64,000 nt of DNA, from NCBI GenBank assembly GCA_947085045.1, contig CAMTUU010000004.1:124001-188000 (forward strand), given 5' to 3'. The notes beneath the pieces were generated by a model that made no database searches, was not told where the DNA came from, and saw only the letters and a list, made by a program, of their open reading frames with translations. The stretch's first letter is position 1; every line of letters starts with the position of its first letter. The translations under genes were made by a program, and so were the position numbers. The DNA is from Pseudolysinimonas_A sp947085045. GTDB taxonomy: Bacteria > Actinomycetota > Actinomycetes > Actinomycetales > Microbacteriaceae. Below, piece after piece: positions 1 to 8,914 of the stretch.

Positions 1-335
1 AGCTGTCGGAGTTCGTCAAGAAGTTCGAGGAGACCTTCGAGGTCACCGCCGCCGCCCCCGTCGCCGCCGCTGCCGCTCCGGCCGCCGGTGGAGCCGGTGG
101 AGCCGCGGAGGCCGAGGAGGAGAAGGACACGTTCGACGTCATCCTCGAGTCCGCCGGTGCCGGCAAGATCGCCGTCATCAAGGAGGTCCGCACCCTCACC
201 AGCCTCGGGCTGGGCGAGGCGAAGGCCGTCGTCGACGGCGCCCCGGGCCCCGTGCTCGAGGGTGTCAACAAGGAGACCGCCGAGAAGGCCAAGGCCGCCC
301 TCGAGGGCGCCGGCGCCACGGTGACCCTCAAGTAG
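1..335 (+). CDS. rplL: Ribosomal protein L7/L12, 3' part
   Basis: The gene is cut by the window edge; about 110 C-terminal residues are readable, ending in TAG at 333-335. The visible part begins in the N-terminal dimerisation helix (LSEFVKKFEETF), crosses the Ala/Pro-rich flexible hinge and contains the complete C-terminal domain that binds elongation factors on the ribosomal stalk (EKDTFDVILESAG followed by KIAVIKEVR and LGLGEAKAVVDGAP). These are hallmark L7/L12 sequences. A stem-loop follows 35 nt after the stop. The next gene downstream is an unrelated regulator rather than rpoB, so the rplJ-rplL unit appears separate from rpoBC in this genome (inference). Confidence 0.97.
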   Translation, partial: LSEFVKKFEETFEVTAAAPVAAAAAPAAGGAGGAAEAEEEKDTFDVILESAGAGKIAVIKEVRTLTSLGLGEAKAVVDGAPGPVLEGVNKETAEKAKAALEGAGATVTLK

Positions 336-369
336 TTCGCGAGAACCGAGGCGTCACCTTCCTCACCGC

Positions 370-401
370 GAAGCGCCGCTCCCTCAGGGGGGCGGCGCTT
401 C
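370..401 (+). terminator. Terminator stem-loop after rplL
   Basis: Arms GAAGCGCCGC (370-379) and GCGGCGCTTC (392-401) pair perfectly, and the inner bases extend the stem to about 14 bp around a 4-nt loop. There is no clear T-tract, as is common in high-GC actinobacteria. Position supports termination of the rplL transcript. Confidence 0.75.
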
Positions 402-553
402 CGCGTGCGGGTTCCTGGGTCAAACGGGTGGCGGGGCCCCCGGTAACCAGCCGGAGAGCCCCGCCAATGTCGAACCGAGCGCGCCGGGATCAGGGACGGC
501 GTCTCGCGTGCAACCGTAGAATCAAATCACTTCGCGTGAAGCGACGGATCTGT

Positions 554-2161
554 CTAGTGGGGTGATTCGCGGGTGACTGAACGTCCCAGTCCGAGGGACT
601 TCGCCTTGCGGATGACATCCGATCTCGTGGTCACCCCGAGCTTGCGGTAGAGCCGACGCAGGTGGGTCTTCACCGTGTTCGGCGAGATGAACAGCGCGGC
701 CGCGATGCCGGCGACCGTCGAGCCCTTCTCGACCTCGGCGAGCACGAGCAGCTCGCGGGAGCTGAGCGGCTCGATGAGCCGGTCCTGGCCGTCGGTCACC
801 TCGACGACGCGCCCGAGGATGCGTCGCACCTCCGCGCTCTGCGGGCGCTCGAGGGCGCGCGCGGCGACCGCGGCGAGGGTTCCCGGGGGGATCGAACGCA
901 GGGGGGCGCGGGATCCCGTGCGCGACATCGTCACCAGCGCTCGGTCGACCATCACGTCGGAGAGGGCGTACTCGCCGCGTTCGAACTCGATCGCGCCGCG
1001 CAGCATCCGCACGTCCATCAGCGTGCGCGGCGAGTGATCGTCGCCGAGCGCCTCGCAGCCCGCGATCGCGTCGGCCGCGCCGCGCAGGTCGCCGTGCCGG
1101 AACCGCAGCTGCGCGGTCACCCGGAACGGGCAGAGCGGGTGGTGCGGGTAGGGGCCGAGGTCGCGCAGGATCTCCCAGGCCTCGTCGCTCTGGTCGAGCG
1201 CGACGAAGATCGCGGCGCGCAGCAGCTCGCCGGCGTCCCCGCCGAAGTGCGCGTCGTCCCACGCCCGGTACGCCTGGCGGGCGCGCTGCAGTTCGTCGAG
1301 GCCCTCGATCGGCCGGCCGTCGATGAACCGCAGATAGGCCGACGTCACGAAGGCGAAAGGTTCCCAGTCGCCGCGGCAGGTCGCTTCGAGCATCTCGGGC
1401 TCGACCTCGGCGGCACGCTCGGCATCGTGCTTCTCGATCGCGATGAGCATCTCGACCGCGAGCGCCGGGCCCGCGTACGAGCTCGCGAGAAGGGTCGTGC
1501 CCGAGGCGAGCCCCCGGGCCTCGGCGATGTGCCGCTCGGCGGTGTCGAACTTCGCGTTGCCGTACTCGATCAACGCGAGGCCGCCGAGGCACTCGATCCG
1601 CTCGGCGCGGGTGAGCTGGTCGACGAAGCCGTTGGCGAAGTGCAGCAGGTCGCTCGCCGCGTCCAGGCGGCCGTAGTGCAGGTCGAGCAGCCCGCCCTCG
1701 AGGGCGCTGCGGGCGCCGAGCTCGACGCGCACCGGCACCGAGAGGATACCCCCGGGGGCGTCGAGGTCGCGGGCACGCTGCACGTAGGCCGAGGCCGCGT
1801 CGAGCCGGCCGAGTGCGCGCAGGGCGGCGGCGTGGGCGAGCCAGACGGCCACCCGGGCCGGATCGGCCTCCCGGCCGGCGACGGCGAGACCCGCCTCGGC
1901 GGCCCGGAAGTACCCGATCGCCGAGGAGCCGCGCGGGGATCCCGCCGCGCGGTAGCTGGCGCCCATCGCGCTGGCGATGACGGCATCCTGCTGCCAGACG
2001 GACTCGGGGAGCAGTCCGATGAGGGTGCGGAACGCCGCGCCCTGCTCGGCGGCGACGGAGCGCGCGACAGGACGAACGGTGTCGAGGGCCGCGCCCGGAT
2101 CGCCGGCGTGGAGGTCGTCCTCGACGGACCGACGCAGATCCTCGAACAGGTGAAGCGGCAC
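554..2161 (-). CDS. LuxR-family transcriptional regulator with helical N-terminal part
   Basis: A 535-residue regulator. About 460 N-terminal residues are Ala/Leu/Arg-rich and helical, resembling the TPR-like part of large LuxR/MalT-type regulators, but I see no Walker A motif. The last 74 residues form a LuxR-type helix-turn-helix (LSSRELLVLAEVEKG, then ISPNTVKTHLRRLYRKLG) at about 462-522. GTG was chosen as start because AGGAG lies 6 nt upstream. The gene is divergent from the wall-anchored surface protein at 2451, which is an obvious candidate target (inference). The input signal is unknown: there is no receiver domain. Confidence 0.85.
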   Translation of the reverse strand: MPLHLFEDLRRSVEDDLHAGDPGAALDTVRPVARSVAAEQGAAFRTLIGLLPESVWQQDAVIASAMGASYRAAGSPRGSSAIGYFRAAEAGLAVAGREADPARVAVWLAHAAALRALGRLDAASAYVQRARDLDAPGGILSVPVRVELGARSALEGGLLDLHYGRLDAASDLLHFANGFVDQLTRAERIECLGGLALIEYGNAKFDTAERHIAEARGLASGTTLLASSYAGPALAVEMLIAIEKHDAERAAEVEPEMLEATCRGDWEPFAFVTSAYLRFIDGRPIEGLDELQRARQAYRAWDDAHFGGDAGELLRAAIFVALDQSDEAWEILRDLGPYPHHPLCPFRVTAQLRFRHGDLRGAADAIAGCEALGDDHSPRTLMDVRMLRGAIEFERGEYALSDVMVDRALVTMSRTGSRAPLRSIPPGTLAAVAARALERPQSAEVRRILGRVVEVTDGQDRLIEPLSSRELLVLAEVEKGSTVAGIAAALFISPNTVKTHLRRLYRKLGVTTRSDVIRKAKSLGLGRSVTRESPH

Positions 2162-2450
2162 GGAACTCCTGTGAGCGCCCCGGCCGGCGATGGTCCGCCG
2201 GGAATCGCGGGTACTGACGACGACATCGGGGGGAGGCCCGCGGTGCCTGCCCCCATGCGGAAAACCGAGGGGCGTGTCGCCGAGTAAACATTACTTGCGA
2301 CCCCCGGGGCTGTCCACCATAATGAGGACCACGCCTGGATGTCCCCCGTCCGAGTGCCCCCCGAATCCCCCTGACGCGTCCCCCCGTCGCGTGAACGAGA
2401 CCCGCAGATCGTTCGCGCGTGCGCGTCGGCTCGACCCGAACGAGACCCCC
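2162..2450. other. Divergent intergenic region with C-tract leader
   Basis: A 289-bp gap between the LuxR-type gene and the surface-protein gene. It holds a good sigma70-like promoter (2295-2323) and, downstream of it, four runs of five or six C at 2343-2347, 2357-2362, 2367-2371 and 2380-2385. I see no open reading frame with coding character. In-frame ATG 2322 and GTG 2392 are possible but poor alternative starts for the surface protein. Confidence 0.6.
2295..2323 (+). promoter_or_regulatory. Promoter of the surface-protein gene
   Basis: TTGCGA (2295-2300), a 17-bp spacer and CATAAT (2318-2323) make a near-consensus sigma70-type promoter. Transcription would start near 2330, giving a leader of about 120 nt before ATG 2451. 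Confidence 0.65.
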
Positions 2451-4484
2451 ATGTCCTCCGACTCGCTGCGCGCGCGTTTGCCGTTCTTCTCCTTCGACGC
2501 CGAGACGGGATCGCGGCGCCCTCGCTGGATCGCTCTGCTCGCGGGCGTCCTGGCGATGCTGTTCGTCGCCGCCGGCCTGGGCGTGGGCCTCGGTGCCGCC
2601 AACGCGCACACGCCGCAGTTCAAGGTCGACTGCTATGGCGTCACGCTCAAGCTCGACTACTACAACAACAACAACGGCGGAGTGAACACGCTCGACGTCG
2701 TCATCAACGGCGTGCCGAAGACGACCCTCGCCAACTTCACGTCGTTCCCGGAGACCTTCTACGCGTTCGACAACCCGTCGGCTACCAATACCTACAGCGT
2801 CATCGTCGTCGCGCACGACACAACGACGACCAACAATTACAACGTGACCCAGGTCGGCACGGCGCCCACGTGCGACGCCCCCGACGCGACCCTCACCGCG
2901 ACCGAGTGCAACACGATCGAGGGCTCGACGACGGTCACCGCGACCTTCGGCAAGCTGCTGACCGGCCTCACCTACACGGCCCAGCTCTACAGGAACGACG
3001 TCGCAGTCGACGCGCCGTTCACGCCGTCGACGGCGTCGTCGAAGGTCTGGACCGGCATGACAGCCGGGGTCACCTACAAACTGACGGTGACCAGCGACCG
3101 ATACCCAGGGCTCACGGCCACGACGACCGCAGTCGTCGTCGGCTGCCCGCAGAACAACGCCCTCGTGGTGACGGTCTCGGAGTGCACCTCGCCGGACAAC
3201 GCCGATGCAGCTGTCCTGGTGAAGGCGTCCGACCTCGTCCCCGGCCGCGCGTACACCGCGACGCTCTACCAGGGCGCCAGGGCGATCACCACGGTGCCGG
3301 TCACCCAGGGCACCAACACCTCCGTCGACTTCACGATCGCGCTCGCCCCGTCGACATCCGGCTACACGGTGCTGTTGACCGACACCCTCGCGGCGACCAC
3401 GGTGACCAGCACGAGCTTCGCGACCAAGGCATGCCCGAGCGATCCGGCCAAGCCGGTCGTGCAGCCCTCGGTCTGCACCGAGGTCGGTCAAGACGACACG
3501 CTGACCCTCACGGTGTCGGTCGCCGGCCTCACCGCGGGCCGCTCCTACCTCATCCAGGTCGACGGCGTGCAGGTCGACGAGATCACCGCCGGTGGCACCA
3601 CCCAGACCGGGCTCGTCTACCCGGTCGTCCCGGGACCCCACACGGTGACGATCCTCGACAAGCTCGTCCCGGGCCTCACCCAGACGTCCGACCCGATCGA
3701 CGTGAAGGCGTGCCCGACGCAGCCCGCGGTGACCCTCGTGCCCACGCAGTGCGACGTGGCCGGCGGCTGGGGCGAGATCGCGGTCTCGTTCCTCGTGAAC
3801 GGGGTGTCGACGCTCGGCGCGGGCCGCGAGTACACGCTGACGATCACCGAGAACGGGAACGCTGTTCCCGGGTACCCGGGCTCGCAGACGGTGTCGCTCA
3901 CCACGCTCCCGCTCCCGTACACGAACCTCGATCCCGGCACGACCTACACGGTCACGGTCGTCGACAAGGCGGCGCCCGGGGTGCTCGACGCCGCATCGAT
4001 CCTCCTCGCGTCCTGCCCGATGACTCCGCAGGTCGCGCTCACCCTCAAGTGCCTGCTGATCGACGGCGACTCGCTCATCACGGCGAGCATCACCGACCTC
4101 GCCGTCGGTGAGGAGTATGAGGTCGTCATCACGGCGACGACACCGCCGCCGGCCGCCGCCGCCGTCGCGGTGACCGACTCGCAGATCGTCACCGGCGGAC
4201 CGGCAGCGTCGAGCGTCACCTTCCAGGTGCCGAACGACGTCGAATACCGGGTCACGGTCACGAAGCTGACGAACGCGAGGGTCACCAACTCCGCGACGAT
4301 CTTCGCCGCGATCTGCGACCTGCCGACGTTCGGCCTCCCGCCCGAGCTGCCGACCCTCGCCCTCACCGGCGCGGGTGACACGACGATGCCGATGCTCGGC
4401 GCGCTCGGCCTGGTGCAGTTCGGTGTCGCGCTGCTGGCCCTCGCCGCGATGCTGCAGTTCGGCCCGCGGCGCCGGCTCTCCTGA
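2451..4484 (+). CDS. LAxTG-type cell-wall-anchored repeat protein
   Basis: A 677-residue exported protein counted from ATG 2451. An N-terminal signal segment lies at about residues 27-52 (IALLAGVLAMLFVAAGLGVG). The C terminus has a sorting signal: LALTG at 636-640, a hydrophobic stretch to about 670 and an RRR tail. LAxTG is the motif used by class E sortases (established knowledge). Between them lie five tandem beta-rich Ig/FnIII-like modules of 91-101 residues, each opening with a cysteine pair: 141/153, 232/245, 328/342, 421/434 and 522/534, with Cys622 closing the series. It is probably a surface structural protein or adhesin; its ligand is unknown. ATG 2322 or GTG 2392 would add a non-signal-like N terminus. 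Confidence 0.8.
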   Translation: MSSDSLRARLPFFSFDAETGSRRPRWIALLAGVLAMLFVAAGLGVGLGAANAHTPQFKVDCYGVTLKLDYYNNNNGGVNTLDVVINGVPKTTLANFTSFPETFYAFDNPSATNTYSVIVVAHDTTTTNNYNVTQVGTAPTCDAPDATLTATECNTIEGSTTVTATFGKLLTGLTYTAQLYRNDVAVDAPFTPSTASSKVWTGMTAGVTYKLTVTSDRYPGLTATTTAVVVGCPQNNALVVTVSECTSPDNADAAVLVKASDLVPGRAYTATLYQGARAITTVPVTQGTNTSVDFTIALAPSTSGYTVLLTDTLAATTVTSTSFATKACPSDPAKPVVQPSVCTEVGQDDTLTLTVSVAGLTAGRSYLIQVDGVQVDEITAGGTTQTGLVYPVVPGPHTVTILDKLVPGLTQTSDPIDVKACPTQPAVTLVPTQCDVAGGWGEIAVSFLVNGVSTLGAGREYTLTITENGNAVPGYPGSQTVSLTTLPLPYTNLDPGTTYTVTVVDKAAPGVLDAASILLASCPMTPQVALTLKCLLIDGDSLITASITDLAVGEEYEVVITATTPPPAAAAVAVTDSQIVTGGPAASSVTFQVPNDVEYRVTVTKLTNARVTNSATIFAAICDLPTFGLPPELPTLALTGAGDTTMPMLGALGLVQFGVALLALAAMLQFGPRRRLS

Positions 4485-4492
4485 TCCTCGGT

Positions 4493-4528
4493 AGGTGAGG
4501 GACCCCGGTTCGCCGGGGGCCCTCACCT
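4493..4528 (+). terminator. Terminator after the surface-protein gene
   Basis: AGGTGAGGG (4493-4501) pairs with CCCTCACCT (4520-4528). After one A/G mismatch, CCCCGG pairs with CCGGGG around a TTCG tetraloop. This 15-bp GC-rich stem starts 8 nt after the stop codon. Confidence 0.85.
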
Positions 4529-4618
4529 GTCGCCCGCCCGCGATCGACGGCCCATCGGCGACGTCTCGCAGAACGCCACCATGAGCCGGTCAGCCCAGCA
4601 CCGTCCGGTGGCGCCCCG

Positions 4619-4624
4619 TAGGCT
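4619..4624 (+). promoter_or_regulatory. -10 hexamer for a leaderless start (ABC exporter)
   Basis: TAGGCT sits exactly 6 nt before GTG 4631, and no ribosome-binding site is visible. The geometry predicts transcription starting on the start codon. Confidence 0.6.
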
Positions 4625-4630
4625 TCCCCG

Positions 4631-6517
4631 GTGAGCATGGGGACGCGGGGGGCGACGCCCCCCGGAGGCCGCGGCGTGGCCGGTCGAGACGCCGCCGTGC
4701 AACGCGAACTCAACGCTCAGGCGCCGCGCATCCCGGATCTCATCGCGCGCATCGGCGACCTCTTCCGACCGCATCGCCGCGCCCTCACCATCACGATCGC
4801 GCTCGTGCTCACCAGCGCCGCCCTCGGCGTGCTGCCGCCGCTGCTCACCCAGCAGGCGTTCGACCGCGGTCTCTTCCCGCCGTCCGGCGGACCCGACGTG
4901 CCGGTGCTGCTCGAGCTGGTCGGACTGATGCTCCTCGCCTGGTTCGCCTCCGCCGGGCTCGGCGTCGGCCAGACCTACCTGACGGCGCGCATCGGCAACA
5001 ACGTCATGGGGGCGCTGCGCATCCGGCTCTTCTCGCACCTCCAGGCGATGGAGCTCGGGTTCTTCACGCGCACCAAGACCGGCGTCATCCAGTCGCGGCT
5101 GCAGAACGACGTCGGCGGCGTCGCCGGGGTGCTGAGCAACACCGTGCAGAGCGTCGTCGGCAACACGGTCACGGTGATCGCCGCGCTCGTCGCGATGCTG
5201 CTGCTGTCCTGGCAGATGACGATCGTCGCCGTCGTGCTGTTCCCGATCCTGGTGGTCGTGCAGCGACGGGTGGGGCAGGCCCGGGCGCGTATCGCCACGA
5301 AGACCCAGGAGTCGCTCTCCGACATGACGGCGATCACCCAGGAGACGCTGAGCGTCTCGGGCGTGCTGCTCGCGAAGTCGTTCAACCAGCAGGGCGCGGA
5401 GGTCGGCCGGTACGCCGACGAGAACGGGCGGCAGATCAAGCTGCAGGTGCAGCAGGCGATGGCCGGGCAATGGTTCTTCGCGACGGTCAACGTCGTGCTC
5501 TCGACGATCCCGGCCGTCATCTACCTCGTCGCGGCGTGGCTGATCACCCAGGATGTCGTGGTCACCGCCGGCACGATCGTCGCCTTCACGACCGTGCAGG
5601 CCCGGCTCATGTGGCCGCTGATGGGCCTGCTGCGGGTCGCCCTCGACCTGCAGACCTCGCAGGCGCTGTTCGCGCGCATCTTCGAGTACCTCGACCTCGT
5701 GCCGGCGATCCGGGATGCCGACGACGCGACGTCGGTGGATCGCGCGCGACTCGGCGAGGTCGCCTTCGACGACGTGGTGTTCCGCTACCCCGACCAGTCC
5801 GACGACGCGACCGCCACCCTCACCGGCGTCTCGTTCGAGCTGGAACCGGGCACCTACGCCGCGTTCGTCGGTCCGTCGGGCGCCGGCAAGACGACGATCT
5901 CTTACCTGCTGCCCCGGCTCCACGAGGTGACCTCGGGGAGCATCCGGTTCGCCGGCGAGGACGTGCGCCACCTCCGCCATTCATCGCTCATCGACTCGAT
6001 CGGCATCGTCAGCCAGGAGACCTATCTCTTCCATGCGACGATCGCCGAGAACCTCCGCTACGCGAAGCCGGGAGCCACCGACGCCGAGCTCGAGGCCGCG
6101 GCCCGGGCGGCCAACATTCACGACACCATCGCGTCGTTCCCCGACGGCTACGACACCGTCGTCGGCGAGCGCGGCTACCGCCTCTCTGGCGGCGAGAAGC
6201 AGCGGGTCGCGATCGCCCGCGTGCTGCTCAAGGATCCCGCGGTGCTCATCCTCGACGAGGCGACGAGCGCGCTCGACACCGTGTCCGAGCGCGTCGTCCA
6301 GCGCGCGCGGGACGACGCCTCGCGCGGCCGCACGACCCTGGCGATCGCGCATCGGCTGTCGACGGTCGTCGCCGCCGACGTCATCTTCGTCGTCGAGGCG
6401 GGGCGGATCGTCGAGCGCGGCACCCACGCCGAGCTGCTCGGCCAGGGCGGCGTCTACGCGCGGCTCTTCGCCGAGCAGCTCGCGGCCGCCCTCGACACCG
6501 GCGACGACGGGGTCTAG
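4631..6517 (+). CDS. ABC exporter, fused permease and ATPase
   Basis: A 628-residue half-transporter with one type I exporter membrane domain (about residues 50-330, six predicted helices) followed by a nucleotide-binding domain. Visible motifs are Walker A GPSGAGKTT (about 415), Q-loop SQETYLF, signature LSGGEKQ (about 518), Walker B VLILDEATSALD and the H-loop AHRLST. It should homodimerise or pair with another half-transporter to export a lipid, drug or peptide; the sequence does not give the substrate. The GTG start fits the leaderless geometry. The next gene, at 6620, is convergent. Confidence 0.9.
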   Translation: MSMGTRGATPPGGRGVAGRDAAVQRELNAQAPRIPDLIARIGDLFRPHRRALTITIALVLTSAALGVLPPLLTQQAFDRGLFPPSGGPDVPVLLELVGLMLLAWFASAGLGVGQTYLTARIGNNVMGALRIRLFSHLQAMELGFFTRTKTGVIQSRLQNDVGGVAGVLSNTVQSVVGNTVTVIAALVAMLLLSWQMTIVAVVLFPILVVVQRRVGQARARIATKTQESLSDMTAITQETLSVSGVLLAKSFNQQGAEVGRYADENGRQIKLQVQQAMAGQWFFATVNVVLSTIPAVIYLVAAWLITQDVVVTAGTIVAFTTVQARLMWPLMGLLRVALDLQTSQALFARIFEYLDLVPAIRDADDATSVDRARLGEVAFDDVVFRYPDQSDDATATLTGVSFELEPGTYAAFVGPSGAGKTTISYLLPRLHEVTSGSIRFAGEDVRHLRHSSLIDSIGIVSQETYLFHATIAENLRYAKPGATDAELEAAARAANIHDTIASFPDGYDTVVGERGYRLSGGEKQRVAIARVLLKDPAVLILDEATSALDTVSERVVQRARDDASRGRTTLAIAHRLSTVVAADVIFVVEAGRIVERGTHAELLGQGGVYARLFAEQLAAALDTGDDGV

Positions 6518-6619
6518 GGAGTCCCGCGAGCAGCGTCGAGGAGCCGTACCTCATGGCCGCGATGCGCGGCCGTGCTGTTCGTGCCGGCCCCCGGTCCCCG
6601 GCCGAGGTGTCGTCGGCGA

Positions 6620-7267
6620 TCAGAAGACCCCCGATTCCTGGCCGTCCGGGTACTCGCAGTTGTTGCCCGTCGAGGTCGCGTCGCACTGGAAGCGCGGTGA
6701 GGTGGGGTCGCCGATGATCGGGATGCCGATCCCCTTCGAGTGGTCCTCGACGTAGGTGAGGTTGAAGATGATCGAGTACTTCCCCTCGTCCGTGGTGGTG
6801 CGGCTCACGGAGTCGGTGCCGCTCGGTTGCCTCCCGCCGTCGTAGTAGAAGTCCGTCGAGTTCTCGAACGTCGGTGGCGTGATCCCGTGCTGTCGTTGCA
6901 GGATGAGCTGGCCGGAGGAAGACGCCGTGCGCCGTGATCTGCAAATTCAGCCGGGCGTAGGCGCTGATGTGCCGCTCCCAGACGAGCGTGGAGCCCGAGT
7001 ACTTCTGGTAGGTCGTGCCCCACTCGCCTTCGACCACGTAGACGCCGACGATCGCGCACGAGAAATCGCTCTCGTCGGGGCCAGCTCGGTACCGGCCGCG
7101 TCGACCGACCAGACCGTCGGGACGTCGTTCGTGCAGGCGACGTCGATCGGCGAGTCGGCGGCGAGTCCGGCGTCGGTGCGGTATTGCTCGATCATCGCCT
7201 GGCCGCGCGCGAGACAGTCCGCGTCGCCGCGGCGACCGGTGCGGTCCAGTCGTGAGGTGGAGGACAT
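6620..7267 (-). pseudogene. Unknown protein disrupted by two compensating frameshifts
   Basis: ATG 7267 has a good ribosome-binding site (GGGAGAAACC). The first frame reads GDADCLARGQAMIEQYRTDA, then loses frame near 7077-7082 in a GGGG run. The neighbouring frame continues sensibly (DESDFSCAIVGVYVVEGEW, YQKYSGSTLVWERHISAYA) until about 6910-6945. The original frame then resumes (SSGQLILQRQHGITPPTFEN, DEGKYSIIFNLTYVEDHSKG) to the TGA at 6620-6622. Start and stop are in the same frame, so one base is missing and one is extra. Without the shifts the product would be about 216 residues, beta-rich and without a signal peptide. I do not recognise the family. Sequencing error and genuine mutation are both possible. 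Confidence 0.7.
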
Positions 7268-7519
7268 GGTTTCTCCCAGTCTTCTCGTTCGCGACTCGTC
7301 ATCTTCAGCCCTCGGCTTCGGGTCCCCGCGGAGGTGCAGAAGGGTGCCGCGATGTGATGTTCTTTCGGCCGTACGGCAAGCACGTCGAGCCCGCGCAGCC
7401 GATGAATTCTCAGGATGCTCGGAGGCTCGGGACGCCGGGTGGTCGTGCGGAGCGGATTTCGTCCCTCTCCGAGTGACCGCGCGTTCCGACGGCCCGGTAA
7501 CACAGCGGGGGCCGGACCG
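7268..7519. other. Intergenic region upstream of cbs
   Basis: About 250 bp between the disrupted gene and the cbs promoter. Only the ribosome-binding site of the minus-strand gene stands out. No RNA gene, riboswitch-like fold or credible ORF is visible. Confidence 0.5.
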
Positions 7520-7525
7520 TAGGCT
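7520..7525 (+). promoter_or_regulatory. -10 hexamer for a leaderless start (cbs)
   Basis: TAGGCT, then 6 nt (GAGGGC), then ATG 7532. The hexamer and spacing match those before the ABC exporter at 4631. Confidence 0.65.
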
Positions 7526-7531
7526 GAGGGC

Positions 7532-8893
7532 ATGAAGTACGCGGAGACGGTCCTGGACCTCGTCGGGAACACCCCGCTCGTCAAGCTGAACAGGGTGACG
7601 GACGGCATCCAGGCGACGGTGCTCGCGAAGATCGAGTACGTGAACCCGGGCGGGTCGAGCAAGGACCGCATCGCGGCGCGGATCATCGACGCCGCCGAAC
7701 GCGAGGGCAAGCTCAAGCCGGGCGGCACGATCGTCGAGCCGACATCGGGGAACACCGGCATCGGCCTCGCCCTCGTCGCTCAGCAACGCGGCTACACGTG
7801 CGTGTTCGTCTGCCCCGACAAGGTCTCCGAGGACAAGATCAACACCCTGAAGGCCTACGGCGCCGAGGTCTACGTCACGCCGACCTCGGTCGCGCCCGAC
7901 AGCCCCGACTCTTATTATTCCGTGTCCGACCGGCTCGCCCGCGAGATCCCGGGCGCATTCAAGCCCGACCAGTACTCGAACCCGAACGGCCCGCTCAGCC
8001 ACTACGAGACGACGGGGCCGGAGATCTGGCGCGACACCGACGGGAAGGTCACCCACTATGTGGCCGGCGTCGGCACCGGCGGCACGATCTCGGGCGCCGG
8101 CAAGTATCTCAAGGAGCAGAACCCCGGCATCGTCGTGATCGGTGCCGACCCGGAGGGCTCCGTGTACTCCGGCGGCACCGGGCGCCCGTACCTCGTCGAG
8201 GGCGTCGGCGAGGACTTCTGGCCGACCGCCTACGACCCGTCCGTCGTCGACGAGATCATCGCGTCGAGCGACGCCGAGTCGTTCGAGATCACCCGCCGCC
8301 TCGCCCGTGAGGAGGGGCTGCTCGTCGGCGGCTCCTCGGGACTCGCGGTGTCGGCGGCGCTCAAGGCCGCGAAGGACCTCCCCGCCGACGCGGTCATGGT
8401 CGTGCTGCTGCCGGACGGCGGGCGCGGGTACCTCGGCAAGGTGTTCAACGACAAGTGGATGCGCTCCTACGGCTTCCTCCCGCCGGAGGGCGGCTCGACC
8501 GTCGGCACCGTGCTCGGCGGCAAGGAGGGCGACCTGCCCGACCTCATCCACGTGCACCCGAGCGACACGGTGCGCCACACGATCGACAAGATGCGTCGCT
8601 ACGACATCTCGTCGATGCCGGTGCTGTCGGCCGAGCCGCCCGTCGTGATGGGCGAGGTGGTCGGGTCGATCGACGAGAAGGCGCTGGTGGATGCCGTCTT
8701 CTCCGGCCGCGCGCAGCTCACCGACGCGCTCGAGAGGCACATCGGGAAGGCCCTCGCGCTGATCGGCGTGAACGAACCCGTCGAGTCCGCCCGCGAGGCC
8801 CTCGCCTCCTCCGACGCCCTGCTCGTCGTCGACGACGGCAAGCCCGCCGGCATCCTCACCCGGCATGATCTGCTCACCTTCCTCGGCGCGTAA
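7532..8893 (+). CDS. cbs: Cystathionine beta-synthase
   Basis: A 453-residue PLP enzyme that condenses serine (or O-acetylserine) with homocysteine to cystathionine, the first step of transsulfuration to cysteine. The N-terminal fold-type II domain has the PLP lysine in NPGGSSKDR (Lys44), the TSGNTG loop and GTGGTISG. The C-terminal part from about residue 337 carries two CBS repeats (HVHPSDTVRHTIDKMRRYDI and a second ending GILTRHDLLTFL). The full length and paired CBS domains favour cystathionine beta-synthase over cysteine synthase. It lies 21 nt before metB, presumably one operon. Confidence 0.93.
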   Translation: MKYAETVLDLVGNTPLVKLNRVTDGIQATVLAKIEYVNPGGSSKDRIAARIIDAAEREGKLKPGGTIVEPTSGNTGIGLALVAQQRGYTCVFVCPDKVSEDKINTLKAYGAEVYVTPTSVAPDSPDSYYSVSDRLAREIPGAFKPDQYSNPNGPLSHYETTGPEIWRDTDGKVTHYVAGVGTGGTISGAGKYLKEQNPGIVVIGADPEGSVYSGGTGRPYLVEGVGEDFWPTAYDPSVVDEIIASSDAESFEITRRLAREEGLLVGGSSGLAVSAALKAAKDLPADAVMVVLLPDGGRGYLGKVFNDKWMRSYGFLPPEGGSTVGTVLGGKEGDLPDLIHVHPSDTVRHTIDKMRRYDISSMPVLSAEPPVVMGEVVGSIDEKALVDAVFSGRAQLTDALERHIGKALALIGVNEPVESAREALASSDALLVVDDGKPAGILTRHDLLTFLGA

Positions 8894-8914
8894 GCGTCCT
8901 TCCGAAAGCACCTG

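Noticed and set aside
400..420. Possible third copy of the dispersed hairpin repeat after rplL
   Set aside because: Only about ten bases (GGGTTCCTGG) match the complement of copy B; the GTCATAGAGGGTTCT core is absent.
522..4526. Very long open frame antisense to the LuxR-type and surface-protein region
   Set aside because: Its product is a low-complexity Arg/Gly/Asp-rich string without family likeness; such frames arise from high-GC codon bias on the opposite strand. The same holds for long antisense frames over 7-10 kb, 27-29.5 kb, 41.5-45 kb and 59.7-63.2 kb.
6555..6571. GGCCGCG-ATG-CGCGGCC hairpin between the ABC exporter and the disrupted gene
   Set aside because: Only 7 bp with a 3-nt loop and no T-tract; could occur by chance in this composition, so not called a terminator.
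7268..7531. Sulfur-related riboswitch upstream of cbs
   Set aside because: cbs appears leaderless and no SAM- or T-box-like conserved core could be recognised.
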